Assembly: GCA_014529385.2 (NCBI GenBank)
Contig: CM043955.1
Coordinates: forward strand, 136,286,108-136,350,107
Source of the DNA: Adiantum capillus-veneris
Lineage: Eukaryota > Streptophyta > Polypodiopsida > Polypodiales > Pteridaceae
DNA: 64,000 nt
Reading direction: 5' to 3'
A program made the position numbers and the translations under genes. Below the pieces are notes generated by a model. The model ran no database searches and was not told the DNA's origin. It was given only the letters and a program-made list of their open reading frames with translations. This document shows positions 12,671 through 24,980 of this stretch, one piece after another (position 1 is the stretch's first letter; each line of letters begins with the position of its first letter).

Positions 12671-13782
12671 CACCTTAAAGACATGCTCCCTATAAGTGCA
12701 ACAATATTGCCTGCCCGCAATATTGGGAGCCCATTCTAGTGTATATGGACTCAAGTGTTTCCTGTAAACTATGGTGATTTGTATTGAGCTTTTAACTATG
12801 GTCAAGGAATGGCTGTTATACTTAAGGTGTCTAGTCATATCTAGTAGTGTTAGACAAGTGAGAGTAGATGGGTGTTAGTAGGGGTTTTTGGTTGAAAAAT
12901 CGAGAGAAACGGGTCTCTTTAGTGAGCACGATTTCCCAAACCTCTTATTATTGTGGTGTTAGGTGGTGTGAAAAACAAAACTCACCTTAGGGATTCTAGT
13001 TATCCTTCAAGTGTCCAATAATATGAAGTGGTGAATAGGTGAGAGAGTGGGTATTTGTAGGGGTCTCTTTGCTTGGGCAATTTATGATGTGTCCATGGTT
13101 GTCAATTATGATGCAATCGCATGAGGTACATATGTTAAGAGTGGTCTCACCTTACACTTTGGACTCTTCCCATGGCAACAAAGAGCTAGTTAGTAAACAT
13201 GAAATGAAAACCATGTTTTCATATGTGTCTTCTTTTATGAGATGTCTATTCCTGCACTCATGTTGAGATATAACTTTTGAGAAAAAGGAATGCAAGTAAT
13301 TGGAAACTTGAAAATTATGATGATATGGCTAGGCATACCTGTTTGTGTATGTATAAAAAGTTGGATGAAAGTGGAATGTCTTATTGTGCCAAAAGAGTAA
13401 TTGACTGCAAAGTGTTTTTTCAAGGTTGGCATCAAACATGGCAAGCAAATATATCTTGTATTGAGTTAAAATGGGGCATTCATGTAAAATTCATGGTTTA
13501 CTTAATTGTTGTTTCCACACCGCTAAGCATGGATATTGCGTTAAAAGGTAGATGGTAATAATAGGGATCAATATGGTTAGTGAGAGCATCTACATTGTTC
13601 TTAGGTCTCTTGTATACATGGATGTGTATACTAAATGAAAGATAAAAAGGATGCCTAAATGAAGCTACAGTGTATATATGGAAGACATTATGTTTGTTGG
13701 GAGGACAATATAGGAGCAATTTTTTTACAGCAATGTGAGTCACCACTGATGTGTTCGGAGGTGCATATATGAAAATATTAGT

Positions 13783-13786
<4 letters not shown>

Positions 13787-13852
<66 letters not shown>
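13787..13852. repeat. (AT)n microsatellite
   Basis: About 33 TA units, followed by a short (CA)n run. Confidence 0.95.
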
Positions 13853-13862
<10 letters not shown>

Positions 13863-14697
13863 CACACAAATAATGCTTGTACAATGTGCAGTTGCACAAT
13901 TGCAGGCTTCTGAAAGAAATAAAAGCATTTCAACCCGCATATACACCTATGAGCAGTCTTAAATGGCCATGCTATATTCTTGAACGTAATCGTCTTTTCT
14001 GGCACATCTAGCTAGTGACAAATCACAAGGCCCCTTCTGGGTGGTCTAGGTGAGAGAGTACATTATCCATGTTTTCATCAGCATAACCTGTGACTACTCA
14101 AGGAGGGTGGCCATCCTAAAAATGAATTATTCTAGCTTTTGTAAAAGGAAAACAAAAACCTTATAGATAAAATATCTGAACTTCTAGAAAAGGATACAAG
14201 CTCACCTTCTATTGAGTTCTGCACACGCACACGCACACGCACACTCTAACAACCATAACAAATAATTAATGCTTTAAATGCCATGTTTCATAATACAGGG
14301 ATTAGTGAAACGATGCCTCAATGTATCAATGAAGAAGTATGGTATGGGAAAACTGTCTCTCTTGTTTTGTACAAACTATGATTTTTGTTAAGTGTTCATC
14401 TTCAACTAATTAGTCTTCATGCCAGAATGACTTGATGAAGCATCTAAGAAAGCATATGCTACAACTTCCCGGTCTTCACCATCAGAATCAAAGAGAGGAA
14501 GATAAAATTTCTTGATGAAGCATCCATAAAAGTCTATGTCCCATCCTCTTCATCATCACCATCGGAATCAGACAGCAGACAGTCACCGATTTGTGACCTG
14601 ATATTTTAACAACGAAACATCTCCATAATCAAAGCCCATAAAGAGATCACATGAGCACATTTCATTGTATTTTGACATGAAGATGCTTCAAATAGAG

Positions 14698-15153
14698 CTA
14701 AGGTAAAAGGGCATACCTCATCCACATCTCTCTAATCTTATGATTGACGAAGTCCAAATCTCTCATTGATTGTGGCAGCAAGTCATGTGTCCTATCATCC
14801 CCACCTTCCTCCAAAATTTGGTATTGGCAACTATGGCAACATTTCTCCCAAAAAGTGGAAGCTGGAGCTGCATGCCTCGTAATTGGAGTTTCTTCTTCCT
14901 GTTTCCTGGGTTGGAATATTTGAGAGGAAATCAAAGTGCCAGTAGATTCGTGTGGATTCAAGGGTGCACAACACAGCCGACACAGAGGCTCTACCATTGT
15001 ATCCTCCATGTCCTGGACACCATTTGATGCTGAAATAGTTGTGCCTTTCCTCTTGGAAGTAAACCCTTCAATACTTGTTGCTCGATTGAAAGAAAAAGGC
15101 TGAAGTTTTGCTGCAGTGCGCATAATGGTCCGTTCCCTTGAAGGGTTGTCTTC
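14698..15153 (-). CDS. CTU2: CTU2 exon 6 (terminal)
   Basis: Acceptor TTTGCCAG|GAAGAC. It starts 'EDNPSRERTIMRTAAKLQPF', then holds the second zinc-type pair CRLC (CRLCCAPLNPHE) and CHSC (CHSCQYQIL), a 'LLPQSM' block, and ends IREMWMRYALLP with TAG at 14,700-14,698. An upstream ATG inside this exon would miss ten conserved codons and is not the start. Confidence 0.92.
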   Translation of the reverse strand, partial: EDNPSRERTIMRTAAKLQPFSFNRATSIEGFTSKRKGTTISASNGVQDMEDTMVEPLCRLCCAPLNPHESTGTLISSQIFQPRKQEEETPITRHAAPASTFWEKCCHSCQYQILEEGGDDRTHDLLPQSMRDLDFVNHKIREMWMRYALLP

Positions 15154-17544
15154 CTGGCAAACAAAATATGAATGGGTCTGAACAATCTAAGCACCATTAT
15201 GAAACAATTAGCACTTTTACCTGTAAAGTTGACACAAAAGAAGCTGAAAGACTGTTGATCGTTCTTTGTGGCAGAGTTGAGGTTGACAAAGTTGGAATAA
15301 AAACCCACTTCAAGCTGCAAAAAACATATTTAAAGTGTCACACACCAGCTACATATGGATGTTTCCTAATTTCCAAATCAGCCACCACCGTACTTTCTGA
15401 AGTGGCATAGAAGAACCAGTTCTTTGGCAACACAGTCTCGAAGTGGCAACACCACAGGTACAAGCCAACGGGCATCATAATATTGAATCCCAGCTGGAAA
15501 AGAAAATCCACAACCCTGCACTCAAATTTCAATTTCATAAGTGGGTTCTTGCTTGCCCTGGTAAGCTAACCTTAACAAACCATAAAACTTGGAGTGTAGT
15601 CAAGAAAGAAGAATGGAAAGCACTAATAAAACGTTACAAAGGTAAGAATAAGAGCAATCATGTCTGTTAAAGTTTCTGCTTCTTGATGAACATAAGTGCA
15701 CATGCCGTACTAAACAAATCTGGCATGCTGTCTAAGGCTTGACAAGTTTCAATTAAATGTCCTTGTATGAGTCTACCAAGCACTACTTCGAAGAACTATA
15801 AGTTTCTCAAACTTTCAAGTAGCAAACAAAGAAAAGCGTGTCAACATGGATCAGAAAAAACAAATCAAGCCAAATGATGCAAGTAGACAATACCTTGGAG
15901 GTCTCTGAGATAACTTTCACTGCTATCCTTGATGTAGATAAACCTAACACCAGTCGTGTATAGCCATGCTTTCTTGCAGCCTAAGAGCCAGAGAAGAAAG
16001 GTTGCACTGAGAAGGGAAGAAGTAAATGGCTTATCAGCAAAGCCACCAATCTTATTTTCACACGCCAATCATAAAGATATGGTGTCATAGAATATACTTG
16101 TTGCAGTGCTTGCATCCTTAGGTGCTCCAATAAATCCTCCTTGCCCGTTGGATCTGTGACACTATTCAGCAAATTCTGCAACCTTTCCTGCCGAACAGCA
16201 CCATGTGCTCCAGCAACATCAAGCTCGGAGTCTGAATAGACACTATCTATTGGAATATTGAGAAACTCATCAGGCCTTTTATGTCCTCCCATTACTATGC
16301 CTCTCAATTCTTGACACAGTACTTTAGGATTGAATGCTGCAAGAGGAATAGCTGCGCTTTCGTTGACAAAAGCTACACCAAAACCAAAAACCCTTGCACT
16401 GCCTTCACTAGAATGCATTGCATCTCGTTGAGCCTTCTCCCGAATTTCAAGCAGGTACTCAAGTGCCACTCTGCAAAAATTAACATAGTGTTTGTACAAC
16501 TATGTTTCAAGATGAAATGCAAAGCATGATATGGCTCATTTAAGATGAATTTTACACAAAAAACTTTCCTAGACGAATAAGGTTTGTGAAAAATACAAAT
16601 TAAGATCTATAAGCTTGTTCAGTATGCGAACTCCGAGTATATGGGCCAAAAAGTGTTCATCCTTGTCAATTAGTATAGAGGGTCCATGCCCCGTCGATTG
16701 ACAAGCATATAACACAAAAATCATTTTGAACACAAGTTTGTATTGATTACATCCTATACAAGGCACTAACCCATAATGAATACTTATACACTTAAAATGA
16801 AGTAATAACCTTGAACATCTTGAATCTTTTGGGGCAAAAGTACTACTTAGTAGAAAATATCTGTGTGCCTAGACTTTGAAAGAGTAGGACTGCATCTCTT
16901 CACCCATAAAGTAAGCCCCAAAGATTTTCAATTAACGTCTTTGATTTTAGGACATGGCTTGTGGAAGAAAAGCCAATGTGCAAGTGCCATCTATACATCA
17001 CAGTGGCATGTGTTTGGAATGTAAAAAAACTAGGAGGTGAAATGTGCCCCTACTCAAGAAGTGCAAGCCCACTGCCTGAGAAAAATTCTTCGACCCTCTC
17101 TTGCCACCCTAGAAGAGTGGGCTGAGATATCCCACTGACTACGCAAAATATCGAGTAACTTTGACCGTATCTTAACCAATGTATCAGACCCTGAGGAAGG
17201 AGATGAACTGAAAATATGAGTGCAGCTAGCCTTCCAAATAATCTACAAAGCAATACTCCATATCACGACAAAGACAATGCTGCTTAGGTGGGGGACACCT
17301 ATACCTTCCACTCTTAGCCCCTAGTCATAGAGCTTCATCCCCTCTACATTACATTACATTACCATGTCCCAAATATTGTATGCTCCAATCGGATACCCCT
17401 TCCAGTTCTAGCCTTCAGCTTTAGTTCCAATTTAATCATTTTGTCATTATGTTTGTTCCCTTTTTTGTTTAGGATGACAGAGGAGATACCACAACTGTAC
17501 ATTGATCTGTCTCTTAGGCCGGTTCGGCCTGCAGAGAAAGTTAA

Positions 17545-17630
<86 letters not shown>

Positions 17631-20600
17631 GCATGGAACAGGCCCAGCAGCGTGACGGGGTGCTAATCTCTCTCTCTCAGCGCGTGGAACAGGCCCAGCA
17701 GCGTGTGGATTGTGTCCAGCAGCGCGTGGATTCTCTCAGCCTCTCTCTCGTGGCGGAACACTGCACCCCCCCTGCGCGTGGCTGAGCACTGCTGCGCGCG
17801 CTACTGCCTGCCTGGGGATTGCTGCCTGCCCCACAGCAGAACACACCCCCTGGGAAGGAGAAACAGGATGTGGTAAAGACGTCTTCGTGGTTGGATGTGA
17901 TCACGAAAACACAGAAGAAGGCGGATGAGGCCGAGAAATGGATAGAAGTCGCTAAGAAAGGGAAAGGGAAAGAAACCACATCTGTCCCCACTCCTACAAT
18001 CATCAACATGACTCTAGAAGAAGAGCAGCGAAGGAAAACTAGAGCATTGCATATACGAGTAACCGGTCTAAAAGACGGAGATGATGTGGCGAGGGAAGTC
18101 GAAGAACTTCTCCGCATGATGGGGAGTGAGGCTACTCATACAAAGGCATGGAGGGTAGGGAAGAAGACGCAAGGAAATAGGGAGACTTCCAAGGAGAGAG
18201 CTTTAATCATGCGTTTCCCATCCTTGGAGGCAAAGGACTTCTTGAAGAGGCGTCCTACACTTAAGAAAACGGGCATATTCCTTGGAGATGACCTCACTCT
18301 CACACAACTTGCGCATATGAGAGAGGTAATGCCAGAGATTCAAGCGGCGAGAGAGAAGGGAAAGACGGCCTTCTACAGAGATGGTCGGGTGGTGATTGTA
18401 GAGCGGCGCTCCACATAACGGTGCGAGACTTATGGGACCACACTCAAAGTTGCCACTTGGAATTGTAATGGATCTATGCGCCTTGATGTGGGTGCTTTTG
18501 AAGATAGTTTTATGGGAAGAGACATCGTCTTCTACTCTGAGACACATCAGGCCCATGAGCAGTCTATGCCTCACATTAGTGGATATAGATGGGAGACAGC
18601 CTGTAGACAGGTGACACGCTCAGAGCACAAAGGGCGGGGCTCAGGAGGAGTGGCAATGCTATTCAGGGAAGAGTTGCAACCATTGATACATATAGCTAGC
18701 AGGGATGAGCAAGCTAGGTACATGTGGGTGAGATTGAGAGCAGAGACAGGCAGATATCTTTACATTGCTATTTGCTACTTTCCCCCGAGCACGTCAGTTT
18801 ATGCACCACCCAGAGGACAGTCCCCCTTCTCTATTTTGGATGATGACATTTGGGAGTTCTCTAGAGATGGTGACATCATCATTCTAGGGGACTTCAATGC
18901 TAGGACTGCCGATCATTAGACAGTATTTTATGATACTTCAGAGGAGATGCTGAGAGAGTTGGATGTGGCAGAGACAAGCCTATCCAGACTATCACAGGAT
19001 GGGGAACACACTGAGTATGGACGACACTTGATAGACATGGGGACTGTACACGGATTGGCCATCTTGAATGGCCTACAGAGATTTCCCGCTGCGGGGGGTT
19101 TTACATGCTTTCCACACAGACATGGAGCAAGCACAGTGGATTATATCATGGCACGGTTGTACGCATCTATTCTTGAGCAGCAGTTAAGTAGATGGGCACA
19201 GAGGGAGGAGATACGCGCAGCCGGGCAAGCAGGGTTCAGGAGGGGTTTTTCTACTCTTGACCATATCTTGACACTCAAAGCCATCATTGAGGAGGGCAGA
19301 TCACATGGGAGACGGATCTATTGTAGCTTTGTGGATTTCCGCAAAGCATTTGACACAATACCCAAAGCTAGATTGATGCGCAGATTACAGCAGATGGGAG
19401 TACCCACAGAGCTCATTTGGGGGGTCATGGCATTATGCAGGTCAGTAGTGGGGCATGTACGCACCTCAGAGGGTCTATCCACACCGGTTCACTCCACTAT
19501 GGGGTGAAGCAGGGTTGCCCGCTCTCTCCTACTCTATTTGGTATGTACGTGGATGAGGTTTCTAACTACATTGAGAGAGATGGTGATAGAGGTGCACAAC
19601 CGGCAGGGACATGGATTCCACTATTGTTATATGCTGATGATATTGTGTTGATCTCCGACTCTCCGGAGGGGATGCAACGTCACTTGGATGCTTTGCATAG
19701 GTTTGCCCAGGAAAGTGGTTTGTCCGTCAACCTTGGTAAAACCAAGGTCATGGTATTTAATACCACCCCACAGTGGATCAGGAGGTCAGCGCCTGCATTC
19801 ACATACGGCCAGGAGACAATGGAGTATACAGATGCTTATACTTACCTTGGAGTGGTTTTTAGTGGGCCAACATTTTCACTGAGGAGGGCAGCAGAGACTA
19901 GATTGACCAGAGCCCAAGCAGCATTGGGTAGATTGGAAAGGATCTGTTGACAGGTTCAGTTTCAGGAGCCTCGGACAAAGTTCTAGCTCTTTGACACTTT
20001 GGTGGCTTCTGCATTGCTTTATGGAGCTGAGATTTGGGGACCTTCATTGGATCATCACGCGAGAACAGGCCGCACTAATGGATGGGGGGACATGGAGAAG
20101 CCTCTGGTCTCTATGATCTCGCGGCTCATTAGAGCCAAGGCTTCAGTACCACGTGCCATTGTCCGAGCAGAGCTAGCTGCCCCCCCACTAGTGGTTGAGG
20201 CGCTCACCAGATCTGTCTCCTTCATACATCGCATGAGGGAACTTCCCAGAGACAGATATGTCCACCTTGCACTTGAGTCCTCTCGACAGTTAGCCATGCA
20301 GGGAGATACAGCATGCTGGTATGGGGAGATGACATCATGGTTTCAGGCACATGGGTTCAGCATAGACAGATTGCCTCCTTTCCAGTACTCACTGGATGCA
20401 CCCTCTCTGACTCTTACACAGTCCGAGATCACCACGCTCATCCGCCAGGACATGACTCAGCTAGACACCAAGAGGACATGGATACAGCCAGCACATGAGC
20501 GGGGCACGAAGATGGCTTTCTACAAAGAGCATCTTCTCCAGCTTACGGAGGACGGTTTTGTGACGAGGCCCAGGTACATGGACACCCACTTGTCTCATGG

Positions 20601-23600
20601 GGTACGATGTGCTATTGGCCAGATACGCACATCTTCACACCAGTTGTTTGCGGATCGAGACTAGAAGATACAACGGAGTACCAGCAGAGGCCAGGACATG
20701 CCCCCTATGTGACATAGAGCCTGAGACAGAGTTTCACTACACATGCCATTGCCCCGTCTACTACGAGATACGAGGCCGCTTCCACTGCTTGTTCAGAGAG
20801 GGCTTTGGACCACTCTCCAGAGTCATGCGGCACGAGGATCAGAGATGCTTGGGTTTGTTTTTGCTCAAGCTGCGCAGACACAGAGAGAGCCTGATGAGAG
20901 GAGAGGCTAGCCAGTCTCAGAGGCAGATCACAGACTTCTTTAGAGCAGACACTAGACACCCGGAGGAGTTACTACCACAGCAGAGCTCGTCGCCTCACGC
21001 CAGAGGCACACTGATCGACCGGGCAACCGAGCTGGGGAGATCCAAACACCCGCGACTACGACGGACTACACAGCACCGACGGAGGCTGCATCAGAGGATT
21101 CAGGTCACTTTGGCCCAACATGCACGACGCCCGGTCAGACTACTGAACCATGGAGGAGATTGATGAGATCCGCCGGCGACCGATGCTGGATCTCTTGTCA
21201 CAAGGTGGGCACCACGTGCCAATAGAAAAGAACAGATTGAATAGACTTTTAGCAATTCAATAACAATTGAACTGAAAGAGAGACAACACGCGACACGGAG
21301 TGGCGGAATTCCACCCCAAAGAGTATTGGCCCCAAACCTTGGCACCCCTTTCGGTATTTCTTTATATTGCATCAACACAATACAAGCCGGTACTCCAAAC
21401 TCTGCACCTTCGCTAGGAAGCATGCCAGAGAATAAGCCCTAACCTCATATTTAAAGGCCTTTGGCCTAAGAAGCAGTTTACAGTAAAAAGCCTTTAAACT
21501 TAAAAGCTTCTGGTCCAAAAGCAAAGCCAAAAAGCTGCCAACGTAAATCACGGAAATCCGTACAGCTTGCCACGTCATCAACCAACGCAAATTTCGAAAA
21601 TCAGCCTGTTGCCCTTAGGGTTAGGGTTAAGGGTTTTACAGTTTTAGGGTTAGGGTTTCCAAAATTAGGGTTTGCAGGTTTTAGGGTTAGGGTTTCCAAA
21701 ATTAGGGTTTTTGCAATTAGGATTTCTAGCAGAAATTAGGGTTAGGGTTTTCTGCACTCGGGCAACCACGTCATCACTTTGTGACACTTCTTCTATTGCT
21801 TGTTCTTCTTAGGGTTTAGGCCCCTCAGCCGGTAGCTCCGTTCTTCAGTAGGTCGACATGTCAGTAGTTTGTTACATCTCCCCTTCTTGAAAGAGAGTAA
21901 TCGTCCGCGATTACGGCATATCTGCAAAACAACTCAAGTTAGTTCAAAAATTTCCGAGGGTCATTCCGAGGGACAATCAATTTGCTCTTTTTATTAAGGA
22001 GTTAGCTTCTCCTTTCTGCTCTTTTGATCAAGGAGTTAGCTTCTCCTTTCGGCTGTTTTGATCAAGGAGTTAGCTTCTCCTTTCGTCCAGATCGGAACTC
22101 TTGATATTCCGGCGTAGTAAAATTAGCCATCACACCCAAACCGTTCTGATCTTCCACGGGTGTCTTGATGCACTAAAATTACATACCCAGGCAATCTCAT
22201 CCAATTAGGAATATTCAGTAGTTGGCACATCACAATGCAACACAAATGCTTACATATGCATGTTACAAGACATAGAAACATAAAGCCGCCGATGAACACT
22301 CCTCCCGCATAACCTAACAAGGTCCGGGCCGGGAGATATTCAATGACTCCCTCATCACTCCTCCTGCATAACCTAAAAAGGTCTGGGCCGGGAGATATAG
22401 AGGCCTTTTACAACCAAACACCCCCCAGACCGCATGCGTCGTTTGGAGGTGCTGAGAGTAACCACTGCTCAGACTTCTTAATACTCCTCCCGCATAACCA
22501 TCCAGGTCCGGGCCGGGAGTCACAACAACAATTATTTTACAAGCATACAACCAAACGCTCCCCAGGCATCGGCCTGCATCGTTCAGAGGTTTTCAAACAT
22601 ACAACGAAACGCTCCCCAAGCATCGGCCTGCGTCGTTCTGAGGTTCAAACAATACCAAAACAGTATTTCTCACTTCTCCACCCGGGAGTAAAATCACCAA
22701 TCATTGAAACCAGTATCAAACCAGAGTCGAACAATTCAAATCGGCACCAAAACAGGTTCAAAACAGATACCATCCATTTCAAACAAATTCCAAACAGGCT
22801 CACCAAACAAGATCAAACAGAACTCAAACTTAAAAAGCAATCTCGACATCAGTCGAGCTCGAAAAGTCGACTGACTTTCCATCTTGAAACCTGCACCAAA
22901 AATTAGGGTTAGGTTCCTTTCATGAGGTCGTAGCCGAGCACAGCATGGTCGGTCAGCTCTTGGACAAACAGTGTTGCTTTGGCGGCGATGGTAGTCCCAA
23001 GACAGCAATCGCACTAAACCTCCAAGGTCATCTGCTCGTGAAGAGACATCTACTGAGAGATGTCAAGAAATTTCAAGATATAATCTGCTAGGGTTTCCAT
23101 GGCAAGCATTTCAGGATACCCCACTCTGCCAAAAGTTACACTCCAAAGGAAGATGTCAAAAACCATATAACTTCGGGCAATTTTATTTTTTTCTTGAAAG
23201 CTTGCCAAGTACTTGGAGTGTGCGGCTTGGTAGCTATAGACATCAACATCTGCATGGCACTGCTTTTGAGAAAAATAGTGACTCGAAACAAATATCGGAT
23301 CCTTCTTTGCAAGTGATCTTAATGGCTTATGCCCTGTAAGACATGAGCGGTGAAAACGGGAGCGTGCCCGATGCGCGATGAAGTAAGGGTGGCAGTGGCT
23401 ATCAAGTCCGGCTTGGAGGGCGAAGATGCCTCCAATAGAATTCCAATAGCTTTGTCTGCTCTTTTGCAGGACTGGTATGCTTTCAGAAAAGCACACACCT
23501 GATGCTCTGATACCACTGTCACAAGGTGGTCACCACGTGCCAATAGAAAAGAAAAGAACAGATTGAATAGATTTTTAGCACTTCAATAACAATTGAACTG

Positions 23601-24366
23601 AAAGAGAGACAACACGCGACACGGAGTGGCGGAATTCCACCCGAGAGAGTATTGGCCCCAAACCTTGGCACCCCTTTCGGTATTTCTTTATATTGCATCA
23701 ACACAATACAAGCCGGTACTCCAGACTCTACACCTTCGCTAGGAAGCATGCCAGAGAATGAGCCCTAACCTCATATTTAAAGGCCCTTGGCCTAAAAAGC
23801 AGTTTACAGTAAAAAGCCTTTAAACTTAAAAGCTTCTGGTCCAAAAGCAAAGCCAAAAAGTTGCCAACGTAAATCGCGGAAATCCGTACAGCTTGCCACG
23901 TCATCAACCAGCGCAAATTTCGAAAATCAGCCTGCTGCCCTTAGGGTTAGGGTTAGGTTTCTGCAGTTTTAGGGTTAGGGTTTCCAGATTAGGGTTTCTA
24001 CAATTAGGGTTTTTGGCAAAAATTAGGGTTAGGGTTTTCTGCACTCGGGCAACCACGTCATCACTTTGTGACACTTCTTATGTTGCTTGTTCTTCTTAGA
24101 GTTTAGGCCCCTCGATCGGTAGCTCCGTTCTTCATTAGGTCGACATGTCAGCAGTCTGTTACATCTCTTGTGATTTCAGCTATCCCAGCTAGCTGATTAG
24201 TTCACACATTGGAGTTTAGGATTCCATAGTAGTCATTTTGTCATATTGTCATTTTCATTTCATTTTGTTACTTTTGTTACTCGGACTTTGTATCACATCC
24301 ACCACATTGTAACTTTTAGGTCTCATAGGTCACTTTGGCCTTTTGAAGACGTTAAGATAACATTTC

Positions 24367-24429
<63 letters not shown>

Positions 24430-24934
24430 GGCTTTGGACCACTCTCCAAAGTCATGAGATACGAGGATCAAAGATGCCTGGGTTTGTTTATGCTCGAGCT
24501 GCGCAGACACAGAGAGAGCTTGATGAGAGGAGAGGCCAGCCAATCTCAGAGACACATCACAGACTTCTTTAGAGCGGACACTGGACACCCGGAGGAGCTA
24601 GATCTTGTTGCCTCACACCAGAGGCACACCCGAGCGACTGAGTTGGGGAGATCCAGACCAGTGTGACATGAAACGTTTCGGGGTTTCGTGCGTTTAGAGG
24701 TTTCGAGGTTTCTGAAACGTTTCTTTTCGGAGCTCAAAGAAAGCGAAACACAGGTTTCGTTTTATATGTATATTCGTATAATATACGTTGAATATACATA
24801 CAAATTTATCTGTAAAGACATGAAATACCGAAATCTAGATGTGAGACTTGAGTCACAAGTGAACAAGGTAAGTCGGCAACCAGCTGCAACAACGTGGAGG
24901 TAAAGACGAGGGGGCCATGCTGACGTGTAAGGTT

Positions 24935-24980
<46 letters not shown>

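Larger units (their letters stand above)
12261..14697. other. Spacer downstream of CTU2
   Basis: No gene is recognised. It holds a homopolymer of about 23 G (12,648-12,670), a 65 bp (AT)n tract and a short (CACACG)n run near 14,222-14,244. The last few hundred bases before 14,698 must include the CTU2 3' UTR and polyadenylation region, because CTU2 is transcribed leftward. Confidence 0.5.
21196..24163 (-). mobile_element. Non-autonomous LTR retrotransposon, element B
   Basis: It reads leftward: 5' LTR 23,517-24,163, primer site 23,502-23,515, internal 21,877-23,516, 3' LTR 21,196-21,876. LTRs start TGTAACA and end TTGTGACA. The target-site duplication TCTCT is at 21,191-21,195 and 24,164-24,168. 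The internal 1.64 kb holds no gag or pol I recognise, so it needs proteins from elsewhere. It is the same family as element D (35,944-38,885, opposite strand) and the solo LTR at 25,582. Confidence 0.92.
17628..24370 (+). mobile_element. LINE-A (non-LTR retrotransposon) interrupted by LTR element B
   Basis: It holds ORF1 (nucleic acid-binding), ORF2 with APE endonuclease, RT and a C-terminal CCHC knuckle, then a 3' UTR resumed at 24,164 after the inserted element B (21,196-24,163, TCTCT duplicated on both sides). The 3' end runs into (CT)n, not poly(A). ORF2 has an in-frame internal deletion plus stops and frameshifts, so it cannot move itself. Confidence 0.88.

Noticed and set aside
14991-15320. 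109-codon minus-strand ORF across CTU2 exons 5 and 6
   Set aside because: It reads through intron 5 in the wrong frame; the spliced frames match the CTU2 family.
15338-15538. 66-codon minus-strand ORF starting MKLKFECRVV
   Set aside because: Its frame differs from the CTU2 frame; the same bases read as exon 4 give the conserved DARW...PLRD block.
15865-16068. 67-codon minus-strand ORF
   Set aside because: It is a shadow over intron 2, exon 3 and intron 3; the exon 3 frame with the family's LVLG..TSRIA motif is the correct one.
21605-24036. Telomeric repeats as a chromosome end
   Set aside because: The units are interrupted, flanked on both sides by ordinary sequence, and confined to the two LTRs of one retroelement.
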